A stretch of 64,000 nucleotides of DNA from assembly GCF_001652725.1 (NCBI RefSeq), contig NZ_LWHJ01000027.1, positions 310,001-374,000 of the forward strand, given 5' to 3'. The notes under the pieces were generated by a model that saw nothing but the letters and a program-made list of their open reading frames with translations, searched no databases and had not been told where the DNA came from. Below, one piece after another: positions 36,339 to 44,167 of the stretch. Origin of the DNA: Pedobacter psychrophilus (GTDB taxonomy: Bacteria; Bacteroidota; Bacteroidia; Sphingobacteriales; Sphingobacteriaceae). The translations under genes were made by a program, and so were the position numbers. Positions within the stretch are counted from its first letter, which is position 1. Each line of letters opens with the position of its first letter.

Positions 36339-37205
36339 TTATTGAAGTAGTTTATGATTTGCTTTAACAAAATTATCAAATGATTTTGGTTCTTTGCCAG
36401 TAATGCTTTGCACACAATTAGTCGTCTTTGGTGTCTTTTGAAACCTAGGAAAGTAGTGTAACATAATCATCACTAGAATAAGCATCGTCGGCATCTTTTC
36501 TTTAAGTTTGGTTAAAAAGAACTGCAGTAAATTGGGTGAAATAAATTTTATAGTTTTCCCTAAACCCAAACTGATTTTGGCTGCCATTTCAGCAAATGTC
36601 AAGGTTTCTTTGTTTGTTAATTCATAACTTTTGTTAAGATGTTTTTGCGTGTCACTTAAAATTCTGGCTGCAACAGCTCCAATATTAGTTACGTCTATTA
36701 CTGTAAATTTTACATTTCCAGCTGGCAAATAAATTCTTTGTTTTTTCACCAAATCATCGTGTAAAGTTGTGATGAAGTTTTGCATAAAATAGGCAGGACG
36801 TAAAAATGTATACGGTATTTTACTATCAACAATTAATTTTTCAATTTTATGATGTGGTATTATTTTGCTTTTTTCAACTCCTTGAACGGATAGAAACACG
36901 ATGTGTTTGATAGTAGATTGTTTTGCGATTTCAATTAGTGGTACAAAATATTTATTTACCTCTGAAATTTGTGGTGGTCGAAGTAGGAAAAGGATATCAA
37001 TATTCCTAAAGGCAGGCATGAAAGTATCACTATTTGTGAAATCAAAATTTAGGTTATTAACTTTAAAATTTAATAATTTTTCGTTGCCTGATTTTGTATC
37101 TCGCACTCCAGCATAAATTTCTAATGGATAATCAAGATTAAGTAAAGCTGTTATTACTTCAATTCCAACATTTCCTGTAGCACCAGTAATTAAGACTTTT
37201 GTCAT
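36339..37205 (-). CDS. NmrA-like NAD(P)-binding protein, paralog 2
   Basis: 288 residues, opening MTKVLITGATGNVGIEV with the same family motifs as the gene at 28156: DIDILFLLRPPQ, VFLSVQGVEKS, YTFLRPAYFMQNF and RFQKTPKTT. The two proteins align over their full length, so they are recent paralogs in opposite orientation about 7.3 kb apart. It is an atypical SDR fold; no catalytic YxxxK is visible and the substrate is unknown. It is flanked by the two copies of a 95-bp direct repeat, and lies downstream of an HxlR regulator gene that reads the same way with a 234-base gap. HxlR regulators often control such reductases. Confidence 0.87.
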   Translation of the reverse strand: MTKVLITGATGNVGIEVITALLNLDYPLEIYAGVRDTKSGNEKLLNFKVNNLNFDFTNSDTFMPAFRNIDILFLLRPPQISEVNKYFVPLIEIAKQSTIKHIVFLSVQGVEKSKIIPHHKIEKLIVDSKIPYTFLRPAYFMQNFITTLHDDLVKKQRIYLPAGNVKFTVIDVTNIGAVAARILSDTQKHLNKSYELTNKETLTFAEMAAKISLGLGKTIKFISPNLLQFFLTKLKEKMPTMLILVMIMLHYFPRFQKTPKTTNCVQSITGKEPKSFDNFVKANHKLLQ

Positions 37206-37305
37206 CTGGATGATTTTATAATGCGTTATAATTTTATGCTAAGGAGATTCGTATTCAATAAAATCTTTATAGTCTTTTTTGCATTTTATTGTCAAAAGAA
37301 AACGA

Positions 37306-37400
37306 ATTTTATTGAATAAAGATATATTTTAAAAGTCGGTAAAGTAGAGAAGCGATTTGTTGTTTAAATGTGGAATGCAATGTGGAATGTTAACTCTTTT
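37306..37400. repeat. 95-bp direct repeat, copy B
   Basis: Partner of copy A at 36244-36338, exactly 1062 bases away, with about 78% identity and no gaps by hand count. It lies 39 bases beyond the HxlR stop and 100 bases before the NmrA paralog 2 start. Since copy A is the immediate downstream flank of an NmrA gene, copy B may be the remaining downstream flank of a lost or moved NmrA copy. Confidence 0.6.
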
Positions 37401-37439
37401 GCTAACTGTAAAACTCCTGTAATCTATAAATAATCTTCA

Positions 37440-37919
37440 TCAAGCAATTCTATCTTTTATAACCTTATTTGCCTTTTCCCTATAATAAATAATCTCAGGC
37501 CCATTTTTAGTTGCCCATTCTGCAAACAATTGTAATTGTTGCATTAAGCTGTGCCCTAATTCTGTTAATTCATATTCTACTCTTGGGGGCACTTGTGGAT
37601 AAATAGTTCGAGTAATTAACCCATCTGCCTCAAGGTTTCTTAAAGTAACGGTGAGCATTCGTTGAGAAATATCACCAATTTTATGTTTTAACTCATTAAA
37701 ACGGAGTTTTCCATAGCCACCTAAACCATAAATTGCCAATACGCTCCATTTATCGCTTATTCTTGCTACAATATCACGAATAGGACATATCTGATTTTTT
37801 GTGGTATTAGCAAGTTCAAAAAATTTTTTATTTTTTTCTGTACCAGTAAGGTGCTCAAAATCAGCATTAGTTACAGTTAGGTAACTAGGTAATGTTGCTG
37901 TGCCTTCTTGTTTTGTCAT
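37440..37919 (-). CDS. HxlR-family transcriptional regulator
   Basis: 159 residues. The winged-helix HxlR domain covers about residues 40-140: CPIRDIVARISDKWSVLAIYGLG (the family's 'CP...L..I..KW...I'), then LRFNELKHKIGDISQRMLTVTLRNLEADGLI and the wing 'RVEYELTELGHSL'. The Cys before PIRD is the redox/electrophile-sensing cysteine known in HypR- and QorR-like members. It is divergent from the NmrA-like gene at 37979 across 59 bases that hold a perfect inverted repeat, so it probably represses that gene and itself and is released by oxidants or reactive carbonyls. The N-terminal 35 residues are an extension. Confidence 0.93.
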   Translation of the reverse strand: MTKQEGTATLPSYLTVTNADFEHLTGTEKNKKFFELANTTKNQICPIRDIVARISDKWSVLAIYGLGGYGKLRFNELKHKIGDISQRMLTVTLRNLEADGLITRTIYPQVPPRVEYELTELGHSLMQQLQLFAEWATKNGPEIIYYREKANKVIKDRIA

Positions 37920-37930
37920 TAGTTACTATT

Positions 37931-37954
37931 TAGCTTTGGGTTACTAAAAGTAAC
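37931..37954 (+). promoter_or_regulatory. Promoter with overlapping HxlR operator candidate
   Basis: For the plus strand, TTG (37908-37910), 20 bases, then TAGCTTTG (37931-37938) fits the Bacteroidota TTG-N19-21-TAnnTTTG promoter. The predicted start site falls within GTTACT-AAA-AGTAAC (37940-37954), a perfect 6-3-6 inverted repeat. A further half-site, AGTTACT, is at 37921-37927. Spacing and position suit HxlR binding that blocks the start of the 37979 gene. The sequence is seen directly; binding is inferred. Confidence 0.7.
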
Positions 37955-37978
37955 TATAATAATTTAAAATTTAATAAC

Positions 37979-38833
37979 ATGTCAGAAAAAATCTTAATTA
38001 CCGGTGCAACCGGTACCATCGGAAAAGCAGTTGTAAAACACCTAAAAGCAAAAAATGCTTCCTTTTTAATCGCAAGCCGTAATCCAGAAGAGGCTGCGGA
38101 AAAATTTGGTTCAGATATTAACGTTGTGAAATTTGAGTTTGAGGATATTTCCACTTTTGAAAACGCTGTAGATGGTGTAAGCAAAGTGTTTTTATTAGGC
38201 CCTCCGTTAAGGTATGACTTAGCCGATGTCCTTATGCCATTTTTAGACTTTTTAAAAGCTAAAAATATTTTAGAAGTGGTTTATATATCGGCTTTAGGTG
38301 CCGAAAAAATGGGAGATACACTAACTTTTCATACCATTATAGAAGAAAAATTAAAAGCCGATGGTTTTGATTACACCATTTTAAAACCTAGTTTTTTTTC
38401 GCAAAATTTTAAAAATTATGAATGGGAAAATATTACCCAGAGAGGTATTACTTATGTTACCGCTGGTGAAGGTAAAGTAGGTTTTATAGATGTAGATGAT
38501 ATTGGTTTGGTTGCGTCTACGGTTCTTACCTCAACAGGGCATTCAAAAAAAATATATGAATTAACCGGTCCAGAATTACTTTCTTATCAAGATGCTGCAA
38601 CGCTTTTATCAGAAGTTACAGGAAAACAAATTGTCTATCCAAACCCATCTATAGAAGAATATACAAAAGCATTAAAAGCAGCTGGAGCACCAGATTTTAT
38701 AGCACCTTATATGACGAGTGTATACTCGCTCATTTCTGATCATAAGGTTAATTTCCTTACCAATAATGTGGAGACTATTACGGGTAAAAAACCAAGCCTT
38801 TTAAGAGATGTGCTAATTGCAGATTTTAAATAA
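37979..38833 (+). CDS. NmrA/TMR-type NAD(P)-binding reductase
   Basis: 284 residues. Rossmann motif TGATGTIGKAVVKHL, then VFLLGPPLRYDLAD, VVYISALGAEKMG, 'FDYTILKPSFFSQNF', 'VGFIDVDDIGLVASTVLT' and IYELTGPELLSYQDAA. This matches the NmrA/SDR-a5-like group, which includes QorB-type quinone reductases and the YtfG family. It is more distant from the two NmrA paralogs at 28156 and 36339. It is divergent from the HxlR gene, an arrangement like qorR/qorB or ytcD/yybR, so reduction of quinones or other electrophiles is the likely role (inference). It is cytoplasmic and is followed by a hairpin terminator. Confidence 0.88.
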   Translation: MSEKILITGATGTIGKAVVKHLKAKNASFLIASRNPEEAAEKFGSDINVVKFEFEDISTFENAVDGVSKVFLLGPPLRYDLADVLMPFLDFLKAKNILEVVYISALGAEKMGDTLTFHTIIEEKLKADGFDYTILKPSFFSQNFKNYEWENITQRGITYVTAGEGKVGFIDVDDIGLVASTVLTSTGHSKKIYELTGPELLSYQDAATLLSEVTGKQIVYPNPSIEEYTKALKAAGAPDFIAPYMTSVYSLISDHKVNFLTNNVETITGKKPSLLRDVLIADFK

Positions 38834-38851
38834 TATCAAATAATTTTCTTT

Positions 38852-38882
38852 AAGATGAGGAAGAATTAGATTTCCTCATCTT
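38852..38882 (+). terminator. Hairpin after the NmrA-type reductase
   Basis: An 11-bp perfect stem, AAGATGAGGAA (38852-38862) with TTCCTCATCTT (38872-38882), and a 9-base loop, 18 bases after the stop codon. No strong T run follows (TAAAAAAT), so it may act as a weak terminator or as an mRNA 3' end stabiliser. Confidence 0.55.
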
Positions 38883-39276
38883 TAAAAAATATTTCTTGTA
38901 AACCGAGTAATTTAGCAATCTACCAAATTAACCATTTAATGATTTTTTGCAGTTGTAAATAAAGTGCTTTTTATATCAATAAACTCTTCTCAATGCTTAT
39001 TAATTGGTTATTTAATATTGATTTTTAAAACTTAAATTTTGACCTTTATAACACATTAAAAATGTTTTTTTAAAGCAATAATAGTAACCTATCGCTAAAC
39101 ATAGAAAGTATAGTGATGATGTGCTATTTTAACAATATTTAATAGATATGTTAAAGATAAGTTGCTATTTCAAAAAGTTGGGAAATTCATTTTTTTTAAA
39201 AATGAATTTCCCAATTATCTAATTCCAATAACTATTTATAAATTCATCTAAAGCATGCTTTGATATTTTTCAGATT
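38883..39276. other. Intergenic region before the second AraC gene, with long hairpin and palindrome
   Basis: About 390 bases without a gene. It contains a perfect 17-bp hairpin (arms 39178-39194 and 39198-39214, a 3-base loop, with TTGGGAAATTCAT in the left arm) 63 bases before the AraC ATG, and a perfect 12-bp palindrome AAAGCATGCTTT at 39250-39261, 15 bases before that ATG. The second site is well placed for autoregulation. The rest is AT-rich with no clear element. Confidence 0.5.
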
Positions 39277-40161
39277 ATGAAAGAATTGTTTACCCATTAC
39301 AATATCGGTCATTTTATAAACCAGCCATCAAACCAAACTGAATTTGAAATTATGCAGTTTGACAACATGGAAGAACCTAATGTAGATGACATTCATAAAC
39401 ATACTTTTTACGAAATTATTTGGACAGAAAAAGGAGTAAGTAAACAAACGATAGATTATAAAGAGTACGAAGTTTTGCCAAATAGTTTATTTTTTATTTC
39501 ACCCAATCAGGTACATCAATTTGAAGAATGGAAACCATTAAAAGGTGGTACAATCCTTTTTACCGAAGACTTTTTTTTATTAAATCATAATAATAAAGAC
39601 AAACTTTTTGAGCTAAGTTTTTTAGATAACTTTTACGCTAATCCATGTATTCAGTTTGATAAAGAGAATTTTAGAGATATTAAGCAAACTATTGAGCTAA
39701 TTTCTAACGAACACAAACGCCACGATAAAAGCGAAACAATTACCCAAGCATTACTTCATATTTTACTAGCTCAAATCCAAAGATGTATTGATACGCAAAC
39801 AGAAAAACCAATTTCTAAAAATTATTTGGTGGTTTTTAAGCAATTTAAAAATTTATTAGAACAACATTTTACTGCTAATCAAACAACTTCTTTTTTTGCC
39901 AACCATTTAAATATCACCTCTCATCATTTAAACCTCATCACAAAAAATGTGACTGGCAAAACTTCAAGCGAAGTAATTAGAGCAAGAAGTATTTTGGAAG
40001 CCAAACGATTGTTAACCTTTACCGATTTTACGGTTTCTGAGATTGCTACACAACTAAATTATTTTGATAGTTCGTACTTTGCAAAACTATTTAAAGCCGA
40101 AACCGGCAAAACTCCAATAGTTTTTAAAAACCAAATGTCCGAAAAATACCGAATAAGGTAG
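39277..40161 (+). CDS. AraC-family transcriptional regulator
   Basis: 294 residues. The N-terminal cupin sensor has HKHTFYEIIWTEKG and FFISPNQVHQFEEW. The C-terminal AraC HTH pair covers about residues 190-290: 'SFFANHLNITSHHLNLITKNVTGKTSSEVIRARSILEAKRLL', then FTVSEIATQLNYFDSSYFAKLFKAETGKTPIVF, the second HTH with family signature. It is followed in the same direction by NTF2-like, SDR, SRPBCC and SDR genes. AraC proteins of this type in Bacteroidota often activate adjacent oxidoreductase genes, so these are the expected targets. Confidence 0.92.
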   Translation: MKELFTHYNIGHFINQPSNQTEFEIMQFDNMEEPNVDDIHKHTFYEIIWTEKGVSKQTIDYKEYEVLPNSLFFISPNQVHQFEEWKPLKGGTILFTEDFFLLNHNNKDKLFELSFLDNFYANPCIQFDKENFRDIKQTIELISNEHKRHDKSETITQALLHILLAQIQRCIDTQTEKPISKNYLVVFKQFKNLLEQHFTANQTTSFFANHLNITSHHLNLITKNVTGKTSSEVIRARSILEAKRLLTFTDFTVSEIATQLNYFDSSYFAKLFKAETGKTPIVFKNQMSEKYRIR

Positions 40162-40204
40162 TATCTGTTATAACATCAAGTGCTGCTTGCTAATCATCTT
40201 TGTA

Positions 40205-40220
40205 TTGTCAATAGTGACAA
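40205..40220 (+). promoter_or_regulatory. Inverted repeat TTGTCA-N4-TGACAA before the NTF2-like gene
   Basis: A perfect 6-4-6 inverted repeat, 22 bases before the ATG at 40242 and 44 bases after the AraC stop. It could be the AraC target or a small hairpin in the leader. Only the symmetry is seen directly. Confidence 0.4.
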
Positions 40221-40241
40221 CAAAAATTAATAATTATAAAG

Positions 40242-40592
40242 ATGACAGAGCAAGAAATTTCCAACGCATTAGACGAATTAATTTCATTAGTTGCAGAAGG
40301 CAAACCTTTAGATGCTTATGAAAAATTTTACCATCAAGATATTCAAAAAATAGATTTAGATGGTGTTTTACAAACCGGAAAAGAGAAACTTTTACAAAAC
40401 GGAACAGAGGCAATATCAATAATTACTGCTGTAAGAGATTTTAGCGCAGTAGGTAAAATTGTTAAAGGCAACAGAAGCTTTTTAGTTTGGTCAATTGATT
40501 TGGATAACACTCAAGGTACATTAAATGTAGTTGAAGTAGCTATTCAAGACTGGAAAGATGGTAAAATTATTTCTGAACGCTACTTCGCATAA
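40242..40592 (+). CDS. SnoaL/NTF2-like small protein
   Basis: 116 residues, no signal peptide. The pattern is a helical start (EISNALDELISLVAEGKPLDAYEKFYHQDIQKID) followed by a cone-shaped beta-sheet ending 'NVVEVAIQDWKDGKIISERYFA', the hallmark ending of nuclear-transport-factor-2/SnoaL-like proteins (W.DGKI..ERYF). Family members are small ligand-binding proteins, isomerases or cyclases, or of unknown role. I see no diagnostic catalytic pair. It lies between the AraC gene and an SDR, and is followed by a hairpin, so it may be transcribed separately at times. Confidence 0.82.
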   Translation: MTEQEISNALDELISLVAEGKPLDAYEKFYHQDIQKIDLDGVLQTGKEKLLQNGTEAISIITAVRDFSAVGKIVKGNRSFLVWSIDLDNTQGTLNVVEVAIQDWKDGKIISERYFA

Positions 40593-40614
40593 TTCAAGCT
40601 AAACTTAAACCCAC

Positions 40615-40654
40615 AAACAAGCTTATCTACTAGGTTTTGATGGTAAGCTTGTTT
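40615..40654 (+). terminator. Hairpin between the NTF2-like and SDR genes
   Basis: An 11-bp perfect stem, AAACAAGCTTA (40615-40625) with TAAGCTTGTTT (40644-40654), and an 18-base loop, then TAAAAA. It ends 21 bases before the SDR start. It is probably a partial terminator or attenuator. Confidence 0.55.
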
Positions 40655-40675
40655 TAAAAATTCAAACAGAACAAA

Positions 40676-41425
40676 ATGAGACTTTTTGGAAAAACAGCAC
40701 TGATTACTGGCGGTAACAGTGGTATTGGCTTTGCAACAGCAAAATTATTTTTAGCGCAGGGTGCCAAAGTGATTATAACAGGCAGAAACCAAACATTAAT
40801 TGATGAAGCAGTAGCACAATTGGGACAAAATGCTTTTGGTATTTTATGTGATGCAGGCAACATGCAGGATATAAACGCTTTGCCAAATAAAATTTCGAAA
40901 CTAAGCGATACAGTTGATATTTTATTTTCTAATGCAGGAGTAGGCCTGTTTGCTCCATTTGAGCAAACTACCGAAAAAATTTTTGATGCTAACATGGAAA
41001 TTAACTTTAAGGGAACTGTTTTTACAATACAAAAGCTTTTACCATTAATTCCTAACGGTGGTTCTATAGTTTTAAATGCTACCGTTTTAGCGCACCTAGG
41101 ATATGAAACATCTAGTGCCTATTCTGCATCAAAAGCTGCTGTTTTATCGTTTTGCAAAACATTAGCAATTGAGTTAGCGCCTAAAGATATTAGGGTAAAT
41201 ACCATTAGTCCAGGGCCAATAAATACACCTATTTATTCAAAAATGGGTATCCCTCAAGATATTTTGCAAGAATTTGCCGCTGGCGTACAAGCACTTATAC
41301 CTATGAATCGTTTCGGAGCATCGGAAGATATTGCGAATGCAGCACTTTTTTTAGCTTCCGCCGATAGCACATTTATGACAGGTTCAGAAATTAGAGTAGA
41401 TGGTGGAAAAAGTATCACCTTTTAA
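40676..41425 (+). CDS. Classical SDR oxidoreductase
   Basis: 249 residues, the standard classical SDR length. Cofactor motif TGGNSGIG, then LFSNAGVG (the NNAG position), a catalytic Ser within VLNATVL..., YSASK (Tyr and Lys), PGPINTP, and the C-terminal FMTGSEIRVDGG. The GRN after the second strand suggests NADP(H) preference. It acts in the cytoplasm on an alcohol/ketone pair that cannot be named from sequence. It lies in the AraC-linked group and is 11 bases before the SRPBCC gene. Confidence 0.92.
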   Translation: MRLFGKTALITGGNSGIGFATAKLFLAQGAKVIITGRNQTLIDEAVAQLGQNAFGILCDAGNMQDINALPNKISKLSDTVDILFSNAGVGLFAPFEQTTEKIFDANMEINFKGTVFTIQKLLPLIPNGGSIVLNATVLAHLGYETSSAYSASKAAVLSFCKTLAIELAPKDIRVNTISPGPINTPIYSKMGIPQDILQEFAAGVQALIPMNRFGASEDIANAALFLASADSTFMTGSEIRVDGGKSITF

Positions 41426-41436
41426 TCAAAAGCATC

Positions 41437-41949
41437 ATGAAAAATAAAATAACATCTATTTTGTTTATTTTTTTCTTACTATCCAGCTCCTCAATATCGT
41501 TTGCTCAAACAGAAAAATTTGAAAAAGCGGAAGTAGAAAATAGTATCGTTTTTAACGCAGATGCTCAAAGTGTGTGGATCTATCTTTCCGATTTAAGCAA
41601 CTTGAAAAACCTTGTCCCGTCAACTATTAAGGAGTCTGTTACTAATGGGAATGGAAAAGGCAGTACCGTGAGTTTAACTTTAGTAAATGGCGGTAAAATT
41701 GTTGAAAAAGTCTCTTTTTTTAATAATAAGAGAAAGAAAATAAACTACGTAATGATTGAAACTCCATTGCCAATTCAAAATTATTTAGCCTCATTTTTAG
41801 TGGATGATATTGGTGATAAAAGAGTTAGAGTAACCTTTAAAGCAGTTTTTGAGGTGCAAAGCAAAAACAGAAAATTTAGATTAGATGCCTTTCAAAATCT
41901 ACAATTAGAATTATTAGAAAACTTAAAAAAATTAAAAAGTGAAAAATAA
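41437..41949 (+). CDS. Secreted SRPBCC (START-like) protein
   Basis: 170 residues. The signal peptide ends SISFAQ (about residue 24). The rest resembles polyketide-cyclase/SRPBCC proteins: 'ENSIVFNADAQSVWIYLSDLSNLKNLVPSTIKES', 'GKGSTVSLTLVNGGKIVEKV', 'LPIQNYLASFLVDDIGDKRVRVTFKAVFEV'. Most SRPBCC proteins are cytoplasmic and bind hydrophobic ligands in a helix-grip pocket; export to the periplasm is unusual. It overlaps the following SDR by 11 bases and follows the previous SDR by 11 bases, so it is co-translated with reductases. Confidence 0.8.
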   Translation: MKNKITSILFIFFLLSSSSISFAQTEKFEKAEVENSIVFNADAQSVWIYLSDLSNLKNLVPSTIKESVTNGNGKGSTVSLTLVNGGKIVEKVSFFNNKRKKINYVMIETPLPIQNYLASFLVDDIGDKRVRVTFKAVFEVQSKNRKFRLDAFQNLQLELLENLKKLKSEK

Positions 41950-42772
41950 AATTTGGTTTATCACAGGCATATCAAGCGGTTTGGGTGAGGCACTTGCCCA
42001 AACCGTTATTGAACAAGGCGATTTTGTGATAGGAACTTTCCGTAGAAAATCCCAAGCAGATGCCTTTAACAATCTGCATAAGAATAAAGCTTTCGCATTA
42101 ACGCTAGATATCACAAATCCTATCGAGATTGAATACGTATTTGAAATCGTAAAAGAGAAATTCGGCAAAATTGATGTTTTGATAAACAACGCAGGCTTTG
42201 GATTTGCAGGTGCAATAGAAGAAACGAGTGTAAAAGAAGTTAGAGAAGTATTTGAGGCTAATTTTTTTGGAACATTACAAGTTACACAAGCCGCATTACC
42301 CATATTTCGAAAACAAAAATATGGGCACATTATTCAAATTTCTTCACACGGAGGTTTTAAAGCCTTTCAAGGTTTTGGAATATATAATGCAAGTAAATTC
42401 GCTTTAGAAGGCTTTAGTGAGGCATTAGCAATTGAAGTTGAGCCTTTAGGCATTAAAGTAACCATTGTTGAGCCCGGACCTTTTAGAACTAATTTTGTCG
42501 GAAACGCATTTAAAGAAGCAGAGGCCGTCATCACCGACTATAACGAAACCGCTGGCGAGTTTAGAAAACGAATGAAAGCTGTAGATGGGAAACAAGAAGG
42601 AGACCCTTTAAGAGCAGCAGAAGCAATATTAGCTATTTCTAATTTAGAAAATCCACCGTTACGATTACCCTTAGGAAAAATTGCAATCGCATCAATAACA
42701 GCAAAAATAAATAGTGTGATAAAAGATTTAAATGAATTTAGAACGGTTGCTGAAAATGCAGTTTATGAATAA
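41939..42772 (+). CDS. SDR oxidoreductase (GTG start)
   Basis: 277 residues beginning at GTG 41939. The Rossmann motif TGISSGLG begins at residue 9, so no later start is possible and the GTG is well supported. It overlaps the SRPBCC stop by 11 bases. Further motifs are VLINNAGFGFAG, a catalytic Ser (QISSHGG), YNASKFALEG (Tyr, Lys) and EPGPFRTNF. The C-terminal extension is typical of the SDR group near retinol/short-chain dehydrogenases with about 275-280 residues. It is a cytoplasmic NAD(P)-linked oxidoreductase of unknown substrate, and ends the AraC-linked gene group. Confidence 0.92.
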   Translation: MKNKIWFITGISSGLGEALAQTVIEQGDFVIGTFRRKSQADAFNNLHKNKAFALTLDITNPIEIEYVFEIVKEKFGKIDVLINNAGFGFAGAIEETSVKEVREVFEANFFGTLQVTQAALPIFRKQKYGHIIQISSHGGFKAFQGFGIYNASKFALEGFSEALAIEVEPLGIKVTIVEPGPFRTNFVGNAFKEAEAVITDYNETAGEFRKRMKAVDGKQEGDPLRAAEAILAISNLENPPLRLPLGKIAIASITAKINSVIKDLNEFRTVAENAVYE

Positions 42773-42892
42773 TTCAAATTATGAATTTCTGAGTATTCTT
42801 TGAAACTATTTACATAAGTTTTATTTATAAATTTTACAATTATCATTATAATATGCTGTTATTGAACTTTTTAGTTTTAATATTTGTTTATT

Positions 42893-42920
42893 TTGATTTT
42901 ATTTTTTTTAATAAAATCAA
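42893..42920. terminator. AT-rich hairpin between convergent genes
   Basis: A perfect 11-bp stem, TTGATTTTATT (42893-42903) with AATAAAATCAA (42910-42920), and a 6-T loop, at the tail-to-tail junction of the SDR (plus) and GH5 (minus) genes. The right arm overlaps the GH5 stop codon. Terminator function for either strand is inferred; the stem is almost all A-T. Confidence 0.45.
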
Positions 42921-44167
42921 GGTTTCATTCCCAATGCTTTGATATAACCCGCATTTACAGGGCAGTTTTTTTGTTTCAGGTTTTCTATCAATTGTGCTAA
43001 AGCATGTTTAATTAAAACTTGATCTGGTCTGGTTTCTCTGATCAATTTAAAAGAGTTTCTATTAGCTGCCGCATAATTTACTATCAGATTCCAATTTTCA
43101 GGCTCTTTAATGTTCAGCATACTGGTTGAGTTCCCCATTTTTTTGTAAGGCCAATAAGTCCAACCTATATTTACTTTTTCAAGCATTCGGTTAAAACTTG
43201 CTATCCATTCATCAGGTTCATGCCCTGTTTCTCCCATGTAAAATGGCCGATTAAACTTTTTACGATAATCTAAAAAATCTTGAATGCCAGCTTCAGTAGT
43301 ATCGCAATGATAGCGGTGGCAAGTAAACATTAATTTATCATCGTAATTCCAATCTTTAAAAATAGAATAATCTTGTCCCCATCTGCTTCCGCTCACTATA
43401 ACTAAATGGTTCTTATCAACTTCTCTTATGGTTTGAGTAGCTATTCGTAGCAAGTTATCTAATTGTACATTTAACATGGCTGTATCTTTTGTGAAAAAAG
43501 ATGATGCTATGGGTTCGTTCAATAAATCGAAACCCAAAACTGTTTTATTATTTCGATAATGCTTTGCAGTTTCTTTCCAAATCTGATAAAATTGTTGTTG
43601 ATGCTGCTCGGTAACAAATAGCCAAGGGTAACCATAACTATCATCAATGTTTATTCCAGTTTGCCCACCCGGTGCATCATGAAGATCTAATATTACATAC
43701 AATCCTTCTTCTTTGCACCATTTTATTACCGTATCTAAAACGCCATAGCCATGTTTTTTAGAGGCATAACCCATAAAAGGTTCATCGGTTAGTAACTTAT
43801 AATGGTAAGGAATACGTACGGTATTCATCCCTGTTTGGCGGATGTATTTAATATCAGCTCTGGTAACATAATGCTGCTGAAATTCTCTCCAAAAATTATC
43901 GGTAACAGCCTCACCAACTATTTCTTTAAAGGTTTGGTCTATCAATCGGTAAGAATCGGCGTTATTTTTTAGGAGTAGTAAATATCCTTCGGGGTTTAAC
44001 CAATTACCCAGATTAATACCTTTTATAAATAATTTTTCGCCATTTGGCTTAATCAAATCTAGTCCTTTGATGCCCACAAAACCTTTTGCTTGGCTGCTAA
44101 CTTGTGCAAAACCAAAACTGATTAGTTGTAAAAAGAAAATTGTAAAAAAAGTTATTTTTTTCATCAT
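42917..44167 (-). CDS. Secreted GH5 endoglycosidase (cellulase family)
   Basis: 416 residues. The signal peptide ends SFGFAQ. GH5 barrel motifs: FIKGINLGNWLNPEGY at the start, TGMNTVRIPYHY, YVILDLHDAPGGQ, FDLLNEPIAS (acid/base Glu about 218), FTCHRYHCD, and YMGETGHEPD (nucleophile Glu about 313), then WTYWPYKKM. 'NLGNWLNPEGY' and 'HDAPGGQ' resemble exo-beta-1,3-glucanase/endoglucanase subgroups of GH5. It is secreted to the periplasm or beyond and acts on a beta-glucan or mannan backbone; the substrate is not certain. It is transcribed alone, divergent from GH10 across 396 bases to its annotated start, or 435 to the start I prefer. Confidence 0.9.
   Translation of the reverse strand: MMKKITFFTIFFLQLISFGFAQVSSQAKGFVGIKGLDLIKPNGEKLFIKGINLGNWLNPEGYLLLLKNNADSYRLIDQTFKEIVGEAVTDNFWREFQQHYVTRADIKYIRQTGMNTVRIPYHYKLLTDEPFMGYASKKHGYGVLDTVIKWCKEEGLYVILDLHDAPGGQTGINIDDSYGYPWLFVTEQHQQQFYQIWKETAKHYRNNKTVLGFDLLNEPIASSFFTKDTAMLNVQLDNLLRIATQTIREVDKNHLVIVSGSRWGQDYSIFKDWNYDDKLMFTCHRYHCDTTEAGIQDFLDYRKKFNRPFYMGETGHEPDEWIASFNRMLEKVNIGWTYWPYKKMGNSTSMLNIKEPENWNLIVNYAAANRNSFKLIRETRPDQVLIKHALAQLIENLKQKNCPVNAGYIKALGMKP

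Noticed and set aside
36218-36415. Minus-strand open frame spanning the end of the NmrA gene
   Set aside because: It overlaps the NmrA coding end in another frame and runs through the direct repeat; the partner repeat has a stop at the matching place, so it is not conserved as protein.
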